Shown here: positions 6,594 to 10,636 of the stretch, piece by piece
Layout: every line of letters starts with the position of its first letter
Numbering within the stretch: position 1 is the stretch's first letter
Assembly: GCA_012514915.1 (NCBI GenBank)
Contig: JAAYZJ010000178.1
Span: 1-10,636 of the forward strand
Direction: 5' to 3'
Source of the DNA: Lentisphaerota bacterium
GTDB lineage: Bacteria; Verrucomicrobiota; Kiritimatiellia; RFP12; JAAYLN01
Length of the DNA stretch: 10,636 nucleotides
Position numbers and translations under genes: made by a program
The notes under the pieces: model-generated
What the model saw: only the letters and a program-made list of their open reading frames with translations
Told to the model about the DNA's origin: nothing
The model's database searches: none

Positions 6594-7430
6594 ATGAGCA
6601 GGACAACACGGCGAATCGGACGGGTGATCGGTATCGCACTGGTGACGCTGGCGGTTGTGCTGCTGCTCGTCACGCTGCGGCTCGGCACCTTGATCCGCAC
6701 GGCGGTCAACACGATGGGGCCGCCGCTGCTCGGCGTGCCGGTGTCGGTCGAGTCGGTCGCCGTTCACCCCCTGCAGGGGCGCTTCAAGCTCCACGCGCTG
6801 ACCATCGGCAATCCGGAAGGTTATTCGAGCGAGTATCTCTTCCGCCTCGACGACATGCGGCTGGAACTGGCGGTGGCCGACCTGTTCAAGGGCAAAACCC
6901 GGTTCAAGGAGATCGTGATCGAGGGGCCCCATGTCTGGTACGACCGGAAATTGACCCGCAGCAACGTCGGGGATCTGCTGGAGCATCTGGAGCAGATGGC
7001 GCCGGCCGAGCAGCCGGCCGACAAGCCCCGCGACAGCAAGCCGGCCAAGCCGGTGATCATCGACCGTTTCGAGATGAAGGAGGGAACGGTCGGCATCAAG
7101 GTGGGGGTGGGCATGAAGCTGCCGCTGCCGGGGATCGAGCTCAAGGACATGGGCCGGGACGGCGCCCTGATGCCGGTGCAGATCGTCCGCCTCATCTTCG
7201 TCAACATCTTCAAGGGCGTGCTGAACGTCGTGGCGGGCGCGGGCGATCTGGCGGTCGAGGGGCTCAAGGGCGCCGGCGGGCTGGCCGCGGACGGCATCAA
7301 GGGCGCCGGCGGGCTGGCCGCAGATGGCATCAAGGGCGCCGGCAAGGCCGTGGGCGGCCTGGTTTCGGGAATCGGCGGCCGTCTGCTGGGCGGCTCCGGC
7401 GCGACGAATGCCGCGGCGGCGGATGAGTGA
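6594..7430 (+). CDS. Small AsmA-like membrane-anchored protein with glycine-rich repeat tail
   Basis: A 278-residue protein of unknown function. Residues 1-10 are basic and 11-30 form one strong membrane helix with no lipobox, so it is likely an inner-membrane anchor with the rest in the periplasm. Residues 32-135 resemble the N-terminal part of AsmA-family proteins (VPVSVESVAVHPLQGRFKL, then LTIGNPEGYSS, a run of beta strands, and FKEIVIEGPHVWYD). Residues 136-152 are a Pro/Lys/Asp linker. 153-190 look like a second small beta region (PVIIDRFEMKEGTVGI, PLPGIELKDMG). 191-215 is amphipathic. 215-268 is a Gly/Ala-rich tail with an 11-residue repeat. AsmA-family proteins act in envelope lipid or outer-membrane homeostasis, but this protein is much shorter than AsmA or TamB, so a specific role cannot be assigned. 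The stop overlaps the recQ start (ATGAGTGA). The match is from pattern memory; the membrane helix and repeats are directly visible. Confidence 0.75.
   Translation: MSRTTRRIGRVIGIALVTLAVVLLLVTLRLGTLIRTAVNTMGPPLLGVPVSVESVAVHPLQGRFKLHALTIGNPEGYSSEYLFRLDDMRLELAVADLFKGKTRFKEIVIEGPHVWYDRKLTRSNVGDLLEHLEQMAPAEQPADKPRDSKPAKPVIIDRFEMKEGTVGIKVGVGMKLPLPGIELKDMGRDGALMPVQIVRLIFVNIFKGVLNVVAGAGDLAVEGLKGAGGLAADGIKGAGGLAADGIKGAGKAVGGLVSGIGGRLLGGSGATNAAAADE
7260..7343 (+). repeat. In-frame 33-bp tandem repeat, about 2.5 copies
   Basis: Copy 1 is 7260-7292, copy 2 is 7293-7325 and the partial copy is 7326-7343. They encode GLKGAGGLAAD, GIKGAGGLAAD and GIKGAG (residues 223-250). Differences are few (G/C changes at the start of the unit, GCG-GAC against GCA-GAT at the end). 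A weaker ancestral copy (GAGDLAVE) precedes it and a degenerate one (KAVGGLVSGIGG) follows. Confidence 0.9.
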
Positions 7431-9306
7431 GTCCCCGCCCACCGCCGACGCGCTGGGCGCCGCGCTCCAGCGCCATTTCGGCTTCGCGACCTTCCGGACG
7501 GGGCAGGCCGAGGCGGTGCAGGAGGTCCTGGCCGGATCGGATCTCCTGCTCGTCATGCCGACGGGTTCGGGCAAGTCGCTCTGCTTCCAGCTCGCCAGTC
7601 TGCTGCTGCCGGGCGTGACGCTCGTCGTCTCGCCCCTGATCGCGCTCATGAAAGACCAGGTCGACGGCCTGACGGCGCGGGGCATTCCGGCCACGTTTCT
7701 CAACTCGTCGCTGTCGGCCGGCGACATGGCGGCGCGCCTGCACGACCTGCGCGCCGGACGGTACAAGCTGGTCTACCTGGCGCCGGAGCGCTTCCGCAAC
7801 GCCCGTTTCATCGAGACGCTCGCCGCGGTCGACGTCTCGCTCTTCACCGTCGACGAGGCGCACTGCATCAGCCAGTGGGGCCACGACTTCCGCCCCGACT
7901 ACCTCCACCTGCGGCACGTGCTGCGCACCCTGCCGCGGGCGCGCGTGCTGGCCGTCACGGCGACCGCCACGCCGGCGGTGCGCGACGACATCGTCCGCCA
8001 GCTCGGGCTGGGCGCGCCGCCACGGCCGGCGCCGCGGGTCCGCATCCACGGCTTCGCCCGCCCCAATCTCCGCCTGGCCGTCACCCGCACCCCGACACAC
8101 GACTTCAAGGCCCGCCGCCTCGAGGCGGTCATCGCCGCCTACCGGCGCGGCATCGTCTACTGCGCCACCCGCAAGATGACCGAGCGCGTCGCCACGCGGC
8201 TCCGCGCCGCCGGCCTGCGGCCGCTCGTCTACCACGGCGCGCTGACCGACGCGGCGCGCGCCGCCGCGCAGGACCGCTTCATGCGCGAGGCCGATCCGGT
8301 GGTCGTCGCGACGAACGCCTTCGGCATGGGGGTCGACCGCAAGGATCTCCGCTTCGTGATCCACTGGGATGTTCCCGGCAGCGTCGAGGCCTACTACCAG
8401 GAGGTCGGCCGCGCGGGCCGCGACGGCGGCCCCGCCTGGTGCGAATTGCTCTTCAACTACGCCGATGTCCGCACGCAGCGGTTCTTCCTGGAGGGCTCGA
8501 CGCCCAGCGCCGCCGAGGTGCTGGCCGTCCGCGCGGCCGTCGACCGGCTCTGCGCTGCCGGGCCGGCCGAGACGACCGACGCGGCGCTGGCCGCCAGCGC
8601 CGGGATGGACAACGACATGGGGGCCCGCGCGGCGCTGGCGCTGCTCGAACGCGCCGGCTTCGTGACCCGGATGGCCGCGCCCGGCGGGCGCGGCGCCGCC
8701 ACGCTCACCCCGACGGGCCGGCTCGACGAGGCGCGCCTGCGGGCGCTGCTGGAGGGCCTCGAGGCCAAGCGCCGGCTCGATGAGGCGCGCCTCGAGGCGC
8801 TGCTGGCCTATGTCGATTACCGGGGGTGCCGCCACGCCTTCTTTCTCAACTACTTCGGCGAGAAGGGCCTCGCCCCGCGCTGCACCGTCTGCGACCGCTG
8901 CGCGCGGCGCGACCCGGAGCCGCGCGCCGCGCCGACCGAGGATCAATGGCTCGTCGTCCAGAAGATCCTGAGCTGCGTGGGCCGCATGCAGGGCGACGGA
9001 CACGGCGCCGGCCGCGTCATCCGGGTGCTGCGCGGCGAGGCCGGCGACGCCCCCGGCGAACAGGGGCTCGGCCAATTGTCGACCTTCGGCCTCCTGGCCG
9101 ATGAACCGCCGGACCGCCTGGCCGCGCTGCTCCGCGCGCTGCAGGACGAATGCTGCCTGCGGCCGGCCGAAACACCCGACGCGCCGCTGGCCCTGACCGC
9201 CTACGGCCTGCAGGTCGTGCTGCGGCGCGCCGCCTTCGAGATCGCCTGGCCCGCGGGCGACCACCCGCCACCCGGGCGGCGCGGCGGCCCGGTTCGCAGG
9301 CGCTGA
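7423..9306 (+). CDS. recQ: ATP-dependent DNA helicase RecQ (helicase, zinc and RQC domains, no HRDC)
   Basis: A 627-residue 3'-5' DNA helicase acting in recombination repair and fork processing. I chose ATG 7423 because RecQ-like sequence begins soon after (LQRHFGFATFRTGQAEAV); upstream in-frame Mets at 7324 and 7408 would extend into the neighbouring gene's repeat. Superfamily 2 motifs are complete: motif 0 Gln28, Walker A MPTGSGKS (Lys51), Ia SPLIALMKDQVDGL, DEAH 144-147 with the RecQ aromatic loop CISQWGHDFRPDY, TATATP 180-185, IVYCATRK 244-251, ATNAFGMGVDRKDLR 296-310, and QEVGRAGRDG 326-335 with arginine-finger candidates Arg330 and Arg333. Zinc ligands are Cys469, 487, 490 and 493, followed by an RQC winged helix (about 507-610; LGQLSTFGLL is typical). 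No HRDC domain follows. About 90 extra residues lie between helicase core and zinc site compared with E. coli RecQ. It overlaps the upstream gene by 8 nt; with no clear Shine-Dalgarno sequence, translation is probably coupled. Confidence 0.95.
   Translation: MSESPPTADALGAALQRHFGFATFRTGQAEAVQEVLAGSDLLLVMPTGSGKSLCFQLASLLLPGVTLVVSPLIALMKDQVDGLTARGIPATFLNSSLSAGDMAARLHDLRAGRYKLVYLAPERFRNARFIETLAAVDVSLFTVDEAHCISQWGHDFRPDYLHLRHVLRTLPRARVLAVTATATPAVRDDIVRQLGLGAPPRPAPRVRIHGFARPNLRLAVTRTPTHDFKARRLEAVIAAYRRGIVYCATRKMTERVATRLRAAGLRPLVYHGALTDAARAAAQDRFMREADPVVVATNAFGMGVDRKDLRFVIHWDVPGSVEAYYQEVGRAGRDGGPAWCELLFNYADVRTQRFFLEGSTPSAAEVLAVRAAVDRLCAAGPAETTDAALAASAGMDNDMGARAALALLERAGFVTRMAAPGGRGAATLTPTGRLDEARLRALLEGLEAKRRLDEARLEALLAYVDYRGCRHAFFLNYFGEKGLAPRCTVCDRCARRDPEPRAAPTEDQWLVVQKILSCVGRMQGDGHGAGRVIRVLRGEAGDAPGEQGLGQLSTFGLLADEPPDRLAALLRALQDECCLRPAETPDAPLALTAYGLQVVLRRAAFEIAWPAGDHPPPGRRGGPVRRR
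8719..8806 (+). repeat. 54-bp in-frame tandem duplication inside recQ
   Basis: The first 34 nt of each copy, at 8719-8752 and 8773-8806, match at 30 positions. The offset of 54 nt equals 18 codons, giving RLDEARLRALLEG then RLDEARLEALLAY just before the zinc-binding Cys469. The second copy fits the helix normally found in RecQ before the first zinc Cys, so the first is likely the extra one. Confidence 0.75.
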
Positions 9307-9310
9307 ACAG

Positions 9311-9315
9311 AAGGA
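9311..9315 (+). promoter_or_regulatory. Shine-Dalgarno deciding a TTG start
   Basis: AAGGA, followed by AG, lies 8 nt before TTG at 9324. No ATG or GTG is in a comparable position, and the first in-frame ATG is at codon 23. The spacing supports TTG initiation. Confidence 0.65.
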
Positions 9316-9323
9316 AGCCCCCC

Positions 9324-10636
9324 TTGAACAAGACCCTCTGGCAATACTATCTCGACACGGCGGCGGCGATCTCCGAGGGGGCGCTGACGATGATCGACTC
9401 GCTCGAGCAATGGCGGCACGAACGGCCGCGCCGGCGCGCGGAGTTGCTTCGCGCGATGGGCCTGCACGATCTGCCGCCCGTCGACCTGCAGACCACCATC
9501 TACGGCGAGTCCCGCGGCGACGGCTACCGCCTGCTGCGCCTGGCCTACCAGCTCCTGCCCGATGTCTGGGGCACGGGCAACCTGCTGCTGCCCGATCCGC
9601 TCCCCGCCGCGGCGCTGCCCGCCGTGCTGCACGTGTGCGGCCATACCTCCAGCGGCGTGGGAGACAACTCGCCCGAGACCCTCGTCTGGGTGCGCCGCGG
9701 CTATGCCTGCCTGGTTTTCGACACGATCACGCAGACCGACAACACCGGCGGCCACCGGGGACTCGCCTCGGGGCGGCGGCTGGACTGGATCGCGCGCGGC
9801 TACAGCTCGGCGGGCGGCGAACTGCTGAACGGCCTGCGCGCCTTCGAGGTCCTGCGGCGCCGGCCCGAGGTCGATCCCGCCCGCATCGGCGTCACCGGCC
9901 GTTCGGGAGGCGGTGCGCAGAGCTTCTTCCTCGCCGCGGCCGAGGAGCGGATTTGCGCCGCCGTGCCGGTGGTCGGCGTCGCCTCGCTGAAGTGGAGCCT
10001 GGCCGAGCGCGCCTTCCGCGGGCACTGCGACTGCATGTACGCCCCCGGGTTGTTCCAGCGCGACGCCGCCGACTTCGCCGCGCTGATCGCGCCCCGGCCG
10101 GTGCTGTTCTGCTACGGACGCGACGACGGGCTGTACAGCCCGGCCGAGTACCAGGCGCTGGTCGAACGGACGCGGCGCATCTACCGCCTGTACGGGCGGG
10201 AGGACGATTGCCGGCTGCTCGAATCACCCGGCGGACACAGCGTGCGCGAACCGGCCTTCGGCGAGGCGCAGCGCTGGTTCGACCGGCACGTGGCCGGCGT
10301 GGAGCGGCCGGTGCTGCCGCTGGCCGCGCGCGAGATCGGCGAGCCGACGGGGAGCGTCTTCAACGGGCAACGTCCCGTGCCCGACCGGATCGACCTGCTG
10401 CCCGAGCTGCTGACGACGGCGCCGGGACATCCGCTGCCGCGCACGGCGGCGGCGTGGCCGGCCATCCGCGAGGCGGCGGTGGCGCGGCTGCGGGCGAACG
10501 TCTTCGCCTGGCTCGACCGGGCCGACGAGCCGGCGGCTTTTGCGCACGTGTGCCACAACCGCTACCGGGGCGACATCGGCGGCATGGAGGCGTGGCTGGA
10601 ACTTCCGGAAGGGCAGGATCAGGCTTCGCGCCTGAT
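9324..10636 (+). CDS. Acetylxylan-esterase-like alpha/beta-hydrolase, large form (partial, C-terminus off window)
   Basis: 437 codons are visible, open at the right edge. Residues 90-325 form an alpha/beta-hydrolase core: strand and oxyanion region PAVLHVCGHTS (99-109), nucleophile elbow GVTGRSGGGAQS with Ser194, an acid in YGRDDGLYSP (Asp267 or Asp268) and His305 in SPGGHSV, giving a full Ser-Asp-His triad. WIARGYSSAGGELLNGLRAFEVL before the elbow and FAALIAPRPVLF before the acid are typical of proteins annotated as acetylxylan esterase or dienelactone-hydrolase-like. A Cys pair (HCDC, 234-237) sits where relatives often have CxC. No signal peptide is seen, so it is probably cytoplasmic. Sequence after 330 looks like the start of another region (an Ala/Arg-rich helical stretch around 374-398), in line with long relatives built of two hydrolase-like halves. 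It would remove acetyl or similar ester groups, but the substrate is unproven. It begins 17 nt after recQ with a TTG codon. Confidence 0.85.
   Translation, partial: MNKTLWQYYLDTAAAISEGALTMIDSLEQWRHERPRRRAELLRAMGLHDLPPVDLQTTIYGESRGDGYRLLRLAYQLLPDVWGTGNLLLPDPLPAAALPAVLHVCGHTSSGVGDNSPETLVWVRRGYACLVFDTITQTDNTGGHRGLASGRRLDWIARGYSSAGGELLNGLRAFEVLRRRPEVDPARIGVTGRSGGGAQSFFLAAAEERICAAVPVVGVASLKWSLAERAFRGHCDCMYAPGLFQRDAADFAALIAPRPVLFCYGRDDGLYSPAEYQALVERTRRIYRLYGREDDCRLLESPGGHSVREPAFGEAQRWFDRHVAGVERPVLPLAAREIGEPTGSVFNGQRPVPDRIDLLPELLTTAPGHPLPRTAAAWPAIREAAVARLRANVFAWLDRADEPAAFAHVCHNRYRGDIGGMEAWLELPEGQDQASRL

Noticed and set aside
7324..7422. Longer N-terminus for RecQ starting at 7324 or 7408
   Set aside because: The added residues (Arg/Ala/Pro-rich) are the out-of-frame reading of the AsmA-like repeat tail, while RecQ homology begins just after the Met at 7423.
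5526..7766. Minus-strand open frame of 746 codons opposite ilvE and the AsmA-like gene
   Set aside because: Its translation is rich in Arg, Asp, His, Ala and Gly with no domain pattern, and it runs antisense to a gene with all aminotransferase motifs. It is a by-product of GC-rich codon use.
7330..9264. Minus-strand open frame of 644 codons opposite recQ
   Set aside because: It is antisense to a complete RecQ and has no recognisable motif or Shine-Dalgarno motif; its His/Arg/Gly-rich composition is typical of shadow frames.

Overview
The window is uniformly GC-rich chromosomal-type DNA with tightly packed genes and no sign of mobile elements, CRISPR arrays, tRNA or rRNA genes. Gene content (an RND efflux operon, a type II-like branched-chain aminotransferase, a small AsmA-like protein with a glycine-rich tail, a RecQ lacking HRDC, and a large two-part acetylxylan-esterase-like hydrolase) fits a Gram-negative bacterium. 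The esterase and AsmA-like protein most resemble, from memory, proteins of the Planctomycetes-Verrucomicrobia-Kiritimatiellota group. That placement is an inference, not something the sequence proves.

Layout: two gene sets diverge from a 231-bp intergenic region (5310-5540). Leftward (minus strand) runs a three-gene tripartite efflux operon: a 708-residue protein joining a TetR/AcrR regulator to a TolC/NodT-type outer-membrane lipoprotein (5309-3183), a periplasmic adaptor (3145-2006), and an HAE1-type RND pump whose C-terminal third lies beyond base 1 (1969-1). Rightward (plus strand) run ilvE (5541-6560), an AsmA-like membrane protein (6594-7430), recQ (7423-9306, overlapping its neighbour by 8 nt) and an alpha/beta-hydrolase that runs off the right edge (9324-10636). 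Each rightward gene has its own Shine-Dalgarno sequence except recQ, which probably relies on translational coupling.

The main point of interest is the TetR-TolC fusion. A cytoplasmic DNA-binding repressor is continuous in one reading frame with a lipobox signal sequence and a full outer-membrane efflux channel. Between the last TetR-like Met (residue 197) and the lipobox Cys (residue 251) there is no stop codon in any of the three minus-strand frames and no ATG in any frame, so one simple frameshift error between two ordinary genes does not explain it. The fusion's start codon lies at the edge of a regular array of TGAA/TTCA half-sites, spaced exactly 10 bp, that covers a good sigma70-type promoter (TTGACA-N17-TAAGAT). 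This is what an autorepressing TetR operator would look like. Together they suggest a self-regulating efflux system in which sensor and channel are made as one polypeptide and may be separated by lipoprotein signal peptidase.

The rightward genes have no obvious common pathway (amino-acid metabolism, envelope, DNA repair, carbohydrate de-esterification). Smaller oddities there are a 33-bp in-frame tandem repeat in the AsmA-like gene, and an insert of about 90 residues plus a 54-bp in-frame duplication in recQ.
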